From Streptomyces sp. NRRL B-24484 (lineage in GTDB: Bacteria > Actinomycetota > Actinomycetes > Streptomycetales > Streptomycetaceae), in the NCBI RefSeq assembly GCF_000717715.1, contig NZ_JOAI01000054.1, forward strand, positions 1-64,000: a stretch of DNA of 64,000 bases, written 5' to 3'. The notes below the pieces were generated by a model, which saw only the letters and a program-made list of their open reading frames with translations, ran no database searches and was not told where the DNA came from. The position numbers and the translations under genes are program-made. Shown in pieces: positions 51,735-59,463 of the stretch. How positions within the stretch are numbered: position 1 is the stretch's first letter; every line of letters begins with the position of its first letter.

Positions 51735-53084
51735 ATGACCACCGCCTGGCTGCTGTTGCTCGCGGCCTTCCTGCTCATCCTCGCGAACGGCCTCTTCGTG
51801 GCCGCCGAGTTCGCCTTCGTGACCGTGGAGCGCGGCACCGTCGAACGCGCCGCCAAGGCCGGCGACATCCGGGCGCGCAGCCTCTCCAAGGCCCTGCGGC
51901 ACCTGTCGTTCCAGCTCTCCGGAGCCCAGCTCGGCATCACCATCACCTCCCTGGTGGTCGGTATGCTCGCCGAGCCCGCCCTCTCCGTGATCCTCTCGCC
52001 CGTGTTCACCGCGATCGGCCTGTCCGAGGGTGCCGCCCGCGGCGCCGCCGTCGTGATCGGCATGATCGGCGCCACCGTGCTGCAGATGGTCATCGGCGAG
52101 CTCGTCCCGAAGAACTGGGCGATCTCCCGGCCGCTCCAGGTCGCGTACGCGGTCGTCGGCCCGCAGCGCGCCTTCTCGGCCGCCTGCCGCCCGCTGATCA
52201 GCTTCCTGAACGGCTCCGCGGACAAGATGGTCCGCGCGCTCGGCATCGAACCGCAGGAGGAGCTGGGCCACGCCCGCACCCCCGCCGAACTCGTCGCCCT
52301 GGCCCGGCACTCCGCCCGCGCGGGCGCGATAGACCAGCAGTCCGCGACGCTGTTCGTGCGCACCTTCGGACTCGGCCGGCTCACCGCCGAGTCCGTGATG
52401 ACACCGCGGATCGACGTGGTCGCCCTGCACCACGACGCCACCGCCGCCGACGTCGTCAACCTCGTCCGCGCCACCGGCCTGTCCCGCTTCCCGGTGTACG
52501 TGCACAACCTGGACGAGATCACCGGCACCGTCACGCTCAAGGACGCGCTCGCCGTCCCCGAGGACCGCCGCGGCCACACCCGCGTCGCCCACCTCGCCTC
52601 CCCGCCGCTGCTCGTCCCCGAGACCCTGCCCGCCGAGCAACTGCTCGACCGGCTGCGCCGCCAGCAGCCGATGGCCGTCGTGGTCGACGAGTACGGCGGC
52701 ACCGCCGGCGTCGTCACCGTCGAGGACATCGTCGAGGAGATCGTCGGCGAGGTGCAGGACGAGCACGACCCCGCCGACGAGCCCGACCTGCGGCCGATGC
52801 CGCCGGAGAACGGCCTGCCCGTCTGGGAGGCCGACGGCCTCACCCGCACCGGCCAGCTGGAGATCATCGGCCTGCAGGCCCCGGAGGGCCCCTACGAGAC
52901 CCTCGGCGGCCTGCTCGCCGACCTGCTCGGCAAGCTGCCCGCCGTCGCCGACACCGCCGAACTGCCCGGCTGGCGCTTCACCGTGCTCGCCGTCGACCGG
53001 CACCGTACCGGCCGCGTCCGGATCCAGCGCACCGACCCCGACCTCGCGGGCGAGGACGGCACGGACGGGGGGAAGGACCGATGA
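51735..53084 (+). CDS. CNNM/CorC (hemolysin-like) membrane protein
   Basis: 449 residues: DUF21/CNNM membrane domain (about 1-190; NGLFVAAEFAFVTVERG, LSGAQLGITITSLVVG, IGELVPKNWAISRP), a CBS pair (about 215-330; SVMTPRIDVVALHHDATAADVVNLV, MAVVVDEYGGTAGVVTVEDIVEEIVGEV), and a CorC_HlyC domain (about 350-440). Relatives export Mg2+ or Co2+, or sense them. Stop overlaps the start of the second paralogue (ATGA). The leader listed before it may regulate both. Confidence 0.9.
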   Translation: MTTAWLLLLAAFLLILANGLFVAAEFAFVTVERGTVERAAKAGDIRARSLSKALRHLSFQLSGAQLGITITSLVVGMLAEPALSVILSPVFTAIGLSEGAARGAAVVIGMIGATVLQMVIGELVPKNWAISRPLQVAYAVVGPQRAFSAACRPLISFLNGSADKMVRALGIEPQEELGHARTPAELVALARHSARAGAIDQQSATLFVRTFGLGRLTAESVMTPRIDVVALHHDATAADVVNLVRATGLSRFPVYVHNLDEITGTVTLKDALAVPEDRRGHTRVAHLASPPLLVPETLPAEQLLDRLRRQQPMAVVVDEYGGTAGVVTVEDIVEEIVGEVQDEHDPADEPDLRPMPPENGLPVWEADGLTRTGQLEIIGLQAPEGPYETLGGLLADLLGKLPAVADTAELPGWRFTVLAVDRHRTGRVRIQRTDPDLAGEDGTDGGKDR

Positions 53085-54121
53085 CCGCGCTCCAACTCGC
53101 CGCAGCGGTCCTGCTGCTGCTCGGCAACGCGTTCTTCGTCGGCGCCGAGTTCGCCGTCATCTCGGTGCGCCGCAGCCAGATCGAGCCGCTCGCCGAGTCC
53201 GGCAACCGGCGCGCCCGCACCGTGCTGCACGCCCTGTCCAACGTCTCCGCGATGCTCGCCGCCGCCCAGCTCGGCATCACCGTCTGCTCGCTGGGCCTCG
53301 GTGCCCTCGCCGAGCCGACCATCGCCCACCTGCTGCACGACCCCTTCCACGCGGTCGGCGTGCCCGAGTCGCTGATGCACCTGCTCAGCTACGCGGTCTC
53401 GCTCGCCGTCGTGGTCTTCCTGCACATGGTGGTCGGCGAGATGGTGCCCAAGAACATCGCCCTCGCCGGCCCGGAGAAGGCCGCGCTCTGGCTCGGCCCG
53501 CCGCTCGACCGCCTCGCCCGGATCCTCCGCCCGTTCATCGCCTTCCTGAACGCCTTCGCCAACGCGGTCCTGCGGCTGTTCGGGGTCGACGCCAAGGACG
53601 AGGTCGAGTCGGTCTTCAACAGCGAGCAGCTGCTGCACCTGCTGGCCGACTCCGCCGACGCCGGACTGCTCGACGAGCAGCGCCAGGAGCGGCTGGAGGA
53701 CGCCCTGGAGCTCGGCGAGCGGCCGGTCACCGAGGTGCTGCTGAAGCCCGACCAGCTGGTCACCGTGCCGGTCGGGGTGAGCGCCCGGGAGGTCGAACGG
53801 CTCGCCGTCCGCACCGGCTTCTCCCGCTTCCCGGTGGCCGACGCCGCCGGCACCGTGCTCGGCTACCTGCACGTCAAGGACATCCTCGACCTGGACGACC
53901 CGGACGCGGCGATGCCCGAGCGGCTGCGCCGCCCGATCCCCGAGCTGCGCGCCGGACTGCCGCTGGACGACGCCCTCGGCGCCATGCGCCGGGCCGCCGC
54001 CCACCTGGCCGCCGTCGTCGACGCCGACGGCTGTCAGCTCGGCCTGGTCGCCCTGGAGGACGTCCTGGAGGAGCTGGTCGGCGAGGTCCACGACCCGGAC
54101 CACCGCAGCGCCGCGCTGTAA
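53081..54121 (+). CDS. CNNM/CorC-like membrane protein, second copy without CorC_HlyC domain
   Basis: 346 residues: DUF21 domain with NAFFVGAEFAVISVRRSQIEPL, VGEMVPKNIALAGP, and a CBS pair with GFSRFPVADAAGTVLGYLHVKDILDL and AAVVDADGCQLGLVALEDVLEELVGEV. It ends after the CBS pair, lacking the C-terminal CorC_HlyC domain of the first protein. Overlap of 4 bases with the first gene suggests a heteromeric complex or a paired function. A terminator follows. Confidence 0.9.
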   Translation: MTALQLAAAVLLLLGNAFFVGAEFAVISVRRSQIEPLAESGNRRARTVLHALSNVSAMLAAAQLGITVCSLGLGALAEPTIAHLLHDPFHAVGVPESLMHLLSYAVSLAVVVFLHMVVGEMVPKNIALAGPEKAALWLGPPLDRLARILRPFIAFLNAFANAVLRLFGVDAKDEVESVFNSEQLLHLLADSADAGLLDEQRQERLEDALELGERPVTEVLLKPDQLVTVPVGVSAREVERLAVRTGFSRFPVADAAGTVLGYLHVKDILDLDDPDAAMPERLRRPIPELRAGLPLDDALGAMRRAAAHLAAVVDADGCQLGLVALEDVLEELVGEVHDPDHRSAAL

Positions 54122-54136
54122 CGCCGCAGCCCGATC

Positions 54137-54169
54137 CGCCGGCCCCGTGCTCACCGCACGGGGCCGGCG
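54137..54169. terminator. 13-bp stem terminator between convergent genes
   Basis: CGCCGGCCCCGTG (54137-54149) pairs with CACGGGGCCGGCG (54157-54169) over 7 bases; overlaps the 3' end of the DUF1275 gene (stop at 54151). Confidence 0.75.
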
Positions 54170-54840
54170 GCGTCCTCCCGCCCGCCGTACACGGCGAACA
54201 GCGCGGCGGAGGCGAGCTCCACGGCCGCGGCGGCCGCCAGCGGGACCGCCGGTCCGGCCCGCAGCAGCAGGGCGCCGAGCGCGGCGCCGCCGCACATCAC
54301 GACCACCGCGGAGGCGGCCCGCTCGCGCGAGTCCATCTCCGCGTGCACCCGCAGCAGGCCGGTCAGCCCGCGGGTGAGCACGGTGGTCGGAAGGTCCGGC
54401 GCGGCGATCCGCAGCGCGACGGCGTTCCGCCAGCCCATCGCCAGCGCGAGGACGGCGAGCACCACCAGCGCCCGGCCCGAGGGCAGGCCCCGCTGTTCCG
54501 GCAGGCCGGCCGCGGCCACCGCGCCGACCGCCAGCAGCAGCCCGACCCCGGCCACCGCGGGCGGCGGCCAGCGCTCCCCGTGCCGCCGCACCAGCGCCTC
54601 GTTCACCCGGTGGCCGAGCAGCGCGCCCAGCGAGAACGCGGCGAGGCCCAGTCCGGCCCCGGCCACCGACACGTGCGCGCCGCCGAGTCCGAAGCCCAGG
54701 AAGAGGATGTTGCCGGTCATCACGGCGGTGTACACGTGGCCGAGACCGAGGAAGCCCGCCGCCTCGACGATGCCGGTGACGGCGGTCAGCAGCAGCAGCG
54801 CCACGGTCTGCGGGGCGGGGCGCCGGGTCGTCGCGAGCAC
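54151..54840 (-). CDS. DUF1275 (YoaK-like) membrane protein
   Basis: 229 residues, six predicted helices, with GIVEAAGFLGLGHVYTAVMTGNILFLGFGL, the family signature, and GWRNAVALRIAAPDLPTTVLTRGLTGL. Family function unknown. GTG at 54840 is a plausible start with AACAAGG before it. Its last codons lie in the shared terminator. Confidence 0.85.
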   Translation of the reverse strand: MLATTRRPAPQTVALLLLTAVTGIVEAAGFLGLGHVYTAVMTGNILFLGFGLGGAHVSVAGAGLGLAAFSLGALLGHRVNEALVRRHGERWPPPAVAGVGLLLAVGAVAAAGLPEQRGLPSGRALVVLAVLALAMGWRNAVALRIAAPDLPTTVLTRGLTGLLRVHAEMDSRERAASAVVVMCGGAALGALLLRAGPAVPLAAAAAVELASAALFAVYGGREDAAGPVR

Positions 54841-54930
54841 CCTTGTTGATACCAGCCGCGCCGGGCCGGGCGGCGGAGACCGGCCGCGGGGGAGCGGCCG
54901 CTCACCGGGAAGGCCCAGGGACGGCGGGGC

Positions 54931-56910
54931 TCAGCCGGTGCGGCCGTCGATCAGTTCGCCGTACGCCTGGAGCAGGTCCGGCAGGCGGAGGGTGGCGAGG
55001 TCCTCCCGGCTGGGGAGGTCGCCGTGGGCGCTGAGCCGCAGGTCGCGGTACGCGCAGGACTTCTCGTACAGGGTGCGGATGAACCGGCCGTTGCCGAGCT
55101 CGTCTATCCAGCCCTCGGTGACGACGTGCGCGCAGATGGAGGAGAGCTCCTCGGCGGCGTCCTCGTCCCAGCCGTCGCCGCCCGTCAGCGCCAGGCTGCG
55201 GCCGATCTCGGTCAGCTCGCCGGGGCGGTAGCTCGGGAAGTCCACCCGGGTGGTGAACCGCGAGTTGAGGCCGGGGTTGGCCGCCAGCAGCCGGTTCATC
55301 CCCTCCGGGTAGCCGGCCAGGATCACCACGAGCCGGTCCCGGTTGTCCTCGGCCCGCTTCAGCAGCACCTGCAGCGCCTCGTCGCCGTAGGCGTCACCCT
55401 TGCTGTAGCCGGAGTTGGACAGGCTGTACGCCTCGTCGATGAACAGCACGCCGTCCAGCGCCGAGTCGATCAGTTCGTTCGCCTTCACCGCCGTCTGCCC
55501 GAGGAACTCGCCCACCAGGTCCGCCCGCTGGGCCTCCACCAGGTGGTCGCCGGAGAGCAGGCCGAGCGCGTGGAAGACCTGGCCGAGGATCCGCGCCACC
55601 GTCGTCTTGCCGGTGCCGGACGGCCCCGAGAAAACGAAGTGCCGCTTCGGCGGCTGCACCGGCAGCCCCCGCTCGGCCCGCAGCCGGGCCATCCGCAGCT
55701 GCGCCGAGAGCGCCCGCACCTGCCGCTTCACCGGGTCCAGGCCGACCATCCGCTCCAACTCGGCGAGGGCCGCGTCCAGCTCCTGCTGCAGGCTCCCCGC
55801 GGCGGTGCCCGCTGCGGACGGCCCGCCGGCCGCCTCGGCCTCGCCGGGCGTGCGCGGGGGCGCCGCCGGCGCCGCCTCGGCGGCGCCCGAGCGCTCCGCC
55901 ACCGGCTCCGCCGCCGCCGGCGCGGCCGCCCCGCCCGGCTCGGTGCGCCCGAACGCCCCGGACAGGCCCGAGAAGCCCGAGGTGTCCGCCAGATCGGCCG
56001 GCTCCCCGAAACCGGGCGGCAGGACCATCGGGGCGGCCGTCTCCGGCACCGTCTCCACGGCGTCCAGCACGTCCGGCCCGTCGAAGGGTTCCGGCAGGTC
56101 CAGCGGGTCGAGCAGGCCGTCCAGCGCGGCGTCCTCGGCGGTGATCGCGGCCAGCCGGGCGGCGGTGTCCATGAACGCCGGGTCGGCCCGGTGCACCGCC
56201 CGGTACAGCGGCAGTGCGGCGGCGCTGCGACCGGCCCCCTCGTAGGCGCGGGCCAGCCAGTAGCGCAGTTCCTTGCGTTGCGGCTGCTCCGAGCGGCAGC
56301 GGGCCAGTGAGGCGGCCAGCGGGGCCTGCGCCTGCGCGCACATGTCGAGCCTGACTCTCGCCATGCCGCCGAACAGGCCGGCCTCGATGCCCAGCAGCGG
56401 GTCGTCCAGCAGCCGGTCGGTGTCCCGGATCAGCTGCTCCCAGTCCTTCACCAGGTAGGAGCGGCAGGCCTGCAGGAAGCGCACCGACGGGTCCTCGTCG
56501 GGCGGCGGGCAGTCCGCCAGGGCACGGTCGAGTTCGGCCAGGTGCCGGCCGTCCAGCCAGTGCGAGGCGTGCGCGAGCGCCAGGTCGCGGGCGTCCTCCA
56601 GCACCGGCTGCACCCACCAGCCGAGCCAGTACCAGGAGCTGAGCGGGCGCCGGTGGCGCAGCCGCTGCTCGCCGAAGCGGGCCCGGTGGCGGTGCATCGC
56701 GAGCAGTGCGCCGGAGGTGTCGCAGCGCAGTGCGTGCAGTCCGAGCCAGGCGTCGGCCATGCCCGGGTCGAGCCGGACGGCCGTACGGAACTCCTCCTCG
56801 GCGCGGGCGTAGGAGCCCGCCGCGTACGCGTCCATCGCCCTGAGCCAGGCCCGGTCGGCCTGCCTGTGCGGTCCTGTGCCACCCGAACCGTTGCCGCTGT
56901 CCACCGTCAC
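54931..56910 (-). CDS. AAA+ ATPase of the EccA/CbbX type with N-terminal TPR region
   Basis: 659 residues. N-terminal TPR-like part (about 15-290; TYPR repeats of AEEEFRTAVRLDPGMADAW and SEQPQRKELRYWLARAYEGAGRSAAALPLYRAVHRADP), a Pro/Ala/Gly-rich linker (about 300-390), and a C-terminal AAA+ domain with Walker A G-P-S-G-T-G-K-T (about 430-437), Walker B V-L-F-I-D-E-A-Y, an L-V-V-I-L-A-G-Y sensor and an arginine finger region NSRFTTRVDFPSY. This architecture is EccA of type VII secretion, or a CbbX-like chaperone. No other ESX gene is near, so its partner is elsewhere. GTG at 56910 is chosen; a second GTG at 56904 is equally possible. Confidence 0.8.
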   Translation of the reverse strand: MTVDSGNGSGGTGPHRQADRAWLRAMDAYAAGSYARAEEEFRTAVRLDPGMADAWLGLHALRCDTSGALLAMHRHRARFGEQRLRHRRPLSSWYWLGWWVQPVLEDARDLALAHASHWLDGRHLAELDRALADCPPPDEDPSVRFLQACRSYLVKDWEQLIRDTDRLLDDPLLGIEAGLFGGMARVRLDMCAQAQAPLAASLARCRSEQPQRKELRYWLARAYEGAGRSAAALPLYRAVHRADPAFMDTAARLAAITAEDAALDGLLDPLDLPEPFDGPDVLDAVETVPETAAPMVLPPGFGEPADLADTSGFSGLSGAFGRTEPGGAAAPAAAEPVAERSGAAEAAPAAPPRTPGEAEAAGGPSAAGTAAGSLQQELDAALAELERMVGLDPVKRQVRALSAQLRMARLRAERGLPVQPPKRHFVFSGPSGTGKTTVARILGQVFHALGLLSGDHLVEAQRADLVGEFLGQTAVKANELIDSALDGVLFIDEAYSLSNSGYSKGDAYGDEALQVLLKRAEDNRDRLVVILAGYPEGMNRLLAANPGLNSRFTTRVDFPSYRPGELTEIGRSLALTGGDGWDEDAAEELSSICAHVVTEGWIDELGNGRFIRTLYEKSCAYRDLRLSAHGDLPSREDLATLRLPDLLQAYGELIDGRTG

Positions 56911-57225
56911 CCCACGCCCCCCGCAGTGTGCATCGAGGCCCGGTCGGCCGACGGATCGCCGGACGGACCATCCGTCAGTTCGCGCAGCCCCCGGGGCGCA
57001 TGCGCGCCTGCCTGGAATCGTACCGGGGCGGAGCTGATCCGGAAGGGTGCCGCGCCGGGTCAAATATCCGTGGCAGTGCGGCCGTTGAGGGGTGCGCGAC
57101 GAGGTCGCGAACGCAGAACGGCATCTCCGGCTCACGGGGGAACAAGCCGGAGATGCCGTGTCGAGAGGTTGCGAGATCAACCAATCTCGCGACGCCATGA
57201 ACTTAAATCCTGGCGACAGCCCAGG
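56911..57225. other. 315-bp gap with a recurrent repeat fragment and a double hairpin
   Basis: No gene. TTCGCGCAGCCCCCGGGGCG at 56979-56998 belongs to the same repeat family as 61236-61257. At 57118-57159 a perfect 15-bp stem with a 12-base loop is followed by GCGAGAT/ATCTCGC (57170-57189). Both lie 3' of the minus-strand kinase gene (stop 57226) and look like its terminator pair. The rest is the EccA promoter. Confidence 0.6.
57118..57159 (-). terminator. Strong hairpin downstream of the kinase gene
   Basis: 15-bp perfect stem (ACGGCATCTCCGGCT at 57118-57132 with 57145-57159), loop CACGGGGGAACA, 66 bp after the stop of the minus-strand gene at 57226. A second, weaker hairpin lies between. 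Confidence 0.65.
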
Positions 57226-57813
57226 TCAAGAGGGTGATGCGGGCTCACCGTGGGTACACCCGACGATCCTCCCGGTGATCCCGTCGACCGTCACGTCGGC
57301 GTGCGGACGGCTCGGGTCGGCGGCGAAGTGCGAGCGCTCGGCGCGGATCCAGCTCTGCCAGAACGACGCCAGTTCGGGACCGTCCCGCAGCAGCCCGCGG
57401 GCGTTCGCGGACGCGGCGTCAAGCTCCATCCACACCAGGTGGGCGAGGACCGGGCGCACCGCGCGCCGGCCCGCGCCGACGCCCTCCACCAGCACCACGG
57501 GGGCGGCCGGCACCGTACAGGGCTCGCCGAAGCGGTGCCGCTCCCAGTCGTACACCGGATAGCGGGCGTCCTCGCCGCGCGAGAACGGCGCCAGCACCTG
57601 GTCGTGCAGCCGCCCCGTCCAGCCGAAGGGCTCCTCGTGCGTGGCCAGGTCGTCCAGGTGCACCACCGGGGCACCGCCCAGTTCGGCGGCGAGCTTGTCG
57701 GCGAAGCCGGTCTTGCCCGAGCCCGCGTGCCCGTCGACCGCGACCAGCCGGACCGGGCCCAGGGACGGCGGCAGCGCCGCCAGCCGGATCGCGAGATCAC
57801 CGAGTTCCGTCAT
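57226..57813 (-). CDS. Uridine-kinase-like P-loop protein
   Basis: 195 residues with a Walker A motif D-G-H-A-G-S-G-K-T (about 28-36), H-L-D-D-L (acidic site after the strand), V-Y-D-W-E-R-H and V-L-V-E-G-V-G-A-G-R-R (strand with GVGAGR). Resembles Udk and related nucleoside kinases in the uridine kinase superfamily; substrate not defined. The in-frame ATG at 57813 has a weak ribosome site. Closed by hairpins at 57118-57189. Confidence 0.8.
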   Translation of the reverse strand: MTELGDLAIRLAALPPSLGPVRLVAVDGHAGSGKTGFADKLAAELGGAPVVHLDDLATHEEPFGWTGRLHDQVLAPFSRGEDARYPVYDWERHRFGEPCTVPAAPVVLVEGVGAGRRAVRPVLAHLVWMELDAASANARGLLRDGPELASFWQSWIRAERSHFAADPSRPHADVTVDGITGRIVGCTHGEPASPS

Positions 57814-58279
57814 GCGGCCAGCGTACGGCGGCGCACCGCCGGGACCGGAGCATCCGGAGCGGGCACGCGTGCCGCCGGCCGGACGCGGCCCGTCGGGCCG
57901 GGCCGGATCGGCGCCGTGCCGCCCGACCAGCACGGCCGCCCGCGTCGCGCGGGCCCCGTCCGTGCCGTCAACCGGGCCGCGCCGCGGATCACCCGGGCGC
58001 GCGGGCACGGCCGCGCACCGGCCTCGTCCGATCCGGTGAGGACCGGGCTGCCGGCGATCGGGCGTGTCGGGGGAGGGATCGGCGGGCGCGGGAGGACCCG
58101 GGACCACCCCGCCGGGCGGAGGGAACGGAGAGCGGTGCCGCGGAGCCACCCGCACCGGCGGGGACACCGACGGCCGCGGGGGCGGCCGGCGGTCGCGCGG
58201 CACCCCGCCCGAAGGGCGGCTTCCGCCGGGGAGGCGGGCCGTGCCGGGCGGACCGGCACGGGCGTCGTCCGCCGGGCGG
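57814..58279. other. 466-bp gap without a supported gene
   Basis: Very GC-rich with many short inverted repeats, for example around GGGCCGGGCCGG and CGCGCGGGCCCC. The open frames here lack ribosome sites and have Arg/Pro/Ala-rich products, so I see no real gene. Confidence 0.5.
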
Positions 58280-58693
58280 TCAGCGCCGGCCGGAGCGGGA
58301 ACGCTGCGCGGGGATCCGCGCCGGGCCGTCGGCCGGCGCACCGGCGTGCGAGAACGGCTGGGTGCGCCAGTCCAGTTCGGCGGGGAGCGAGAGCAGGGCG
58401 GCCAGACCGGCGCCGCCGTCCTCGACCGGCTCCTCGCACTCGGCGAGCTCGTCGGTCGGCGAGCCGGTGCCCGGGCAGAGCGCCGCGGAGAAGGGGTGCC
58501 AGGCGGTCGGCAGCACGGCGTGCTGCGGGAGCCGCTCCTCGTCGCCGATCAGGGCGATCGGACGGTCGCAGGACGGGCAGTGCACCCGGACGATCTCCCA
58601 GGTGTCGGCCTCGCCCGGGTCCACCCCCAGGGTGAACTCGAACTCGGTCCGTTCCTCGTCCTCGCTGCGCGGACGGTGGTCAATGGCAGGCAT
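58280..58693 (-). CDS. Hypothetical protein with a C-P-S-C pair
   Basis: 137 residues, acidic N-terminus (HRPRSEDEERTEFEFTLGVD), a C-P-S-C pair (about 41-44) and two later Cys residues (LCPG, ECEE), so a zinc site is possible but not certain. The C-terminus is Arg/Ser-rich. ATG at 58693 follows GAGGGGG. Not recognised; likely conserved in streptomycetes. Divergent from the Lrp gene across a region with a 32-bp palindrome. Confidence 0.65.
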   Translation of the reverse strand: MPAIDHRPRSEDEERTEFEFTLGVDPGEADTWEIVRVHCPSCDRPIALIGDEERLPQHAVLPTAWHPFSAALCPGTGSPTDELAECEEPVEDGGAGLAALLSLPAELDWRTQPFSHAGAPADGPARIPAQRSRSGRR

Positions 58694-58870
58694 GTGATCC
58701 CCCTCGGATCGGGCCGGGCCCACGTCGTCCCCGGCCACCAGCAGCACTTCCCGCCGACGGGGGGTCATAACCCTGCGGAGCGGCGCACGGTGATGCACGG
58801 GCTGTGGCCTTCGCCACATTCCCGCGGCATGTGCCGCCGCACCCGCTCCCCGTGCGCCCCCCCGGCCGCC

Positions 58871-58902
58871 GTCGGCGCACCGGTCCGGACCGGTGCGCCG
58901 AC
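58871..58902. promoter_or_regulatory. 32-bp perfect palindrome between divergent genes
   Basis: GTCGGCGCACCGGTCC (58871-58886) is followed by its exact complement (58887-58902). No gene ends here, so a terminator is unlikely; it lies 30 bp upstream of the -10 element of the leaderless Lrp gene and is a good autoregulatory operator candidate. Confidence 0.55.
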
Positions 58903-58946
58903 GCGGTGGCGACGCGGCCCCGCACCATCGAGTAGGTTTGCGCGTT

Positions 58947-59387
58947 GTGGAGGATCTCGACCAGCGCATCGTCCAGCTGCTCCTGCAGGACGGCAGGATG
59001 AGCTACACGGACCTGGGCAAGGCCACCGGCCTGTCCACCTCGGCGGTGCACCAGCGGGTGCGCCGTCTCGAACAGCGCGGGGTGATCCGCGGCTACACCG
59101 CGATCATCGATCCGGAGTCCGTCGACCTGGCGCTGACCGCCTTCATCTCGGTCAAGCCCTTCGACCCGAGCGCCCCCGACGACACCCCGGAGCGGCTCGT
59201 CGGCCTCCCCGAGATCGAGGCCTGCCACAGCGTCGCCGGCGACGAGAACTACATCCTCAAGGTCCGCGTCGGCGCCCCCGGCGACCTGGAGGACCTGCTC
59301 GCCCGGATCCGCTCCGCCGCGGGCGTCTCCACCCGCACCACCGTCGTCCTCTCCACCCCGTACGAGGCGCGCCCCCCGAAGCTCTGA
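58947..59387 (+). CDS. Lrp/AsnC-family regulator
   Basis: 146 residues with the HTH Y-T-D-L-G-K-A-T-G-L-S-T-S-A-V-H-Q-R-V-R-R (about 19-40) and a C-terminal RAM/ACT-like domain (KVRVGAPGDLEDLLARI). Binds amino acids or related effectors. The GTG at 58947 has no ribosome site and lies about 10 bases after TAGGTT (58932-58937), so the mRNA is leaderless. Co-oriented with an amidohydrolase gene 76 bp downstream. Confidence 0.88.
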   Translation: MEDLDQRIVQLLLQDGRMSYTDLGKATGLSTSAVHQRVRRLEQRGVIRGYTAIIDPESVDLALTAFISVKPFDPSAPDDTPERLVGLPEIEACHSVAGDENYILKVRVGAPGDLEDLLARIRSAAGVSTRTTVVLSTPYEARPPKL

Positions 59388-59463
59388 CCCGCAGCTCCGA
59401 CCGGGAGCGCGGCCCGGCGCCCCGGAGCACCGGCCCGGCGCCCCCGGGGTGCAGACTGGCCCC

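Noticed and set aside
54931..56910. A type VII secretion locus
   Set aside because: Only an EccA-like ATPase occurs; the ESX membrane components and WXG100 substrates are absent.
57118..57189. Double hairpin as tRNA or small RNA gene
   Set aside because: No cloverleaf, no anticodon loop or CCA end. It lies just 3' of a gene on the minus strand, so termination is simpler.
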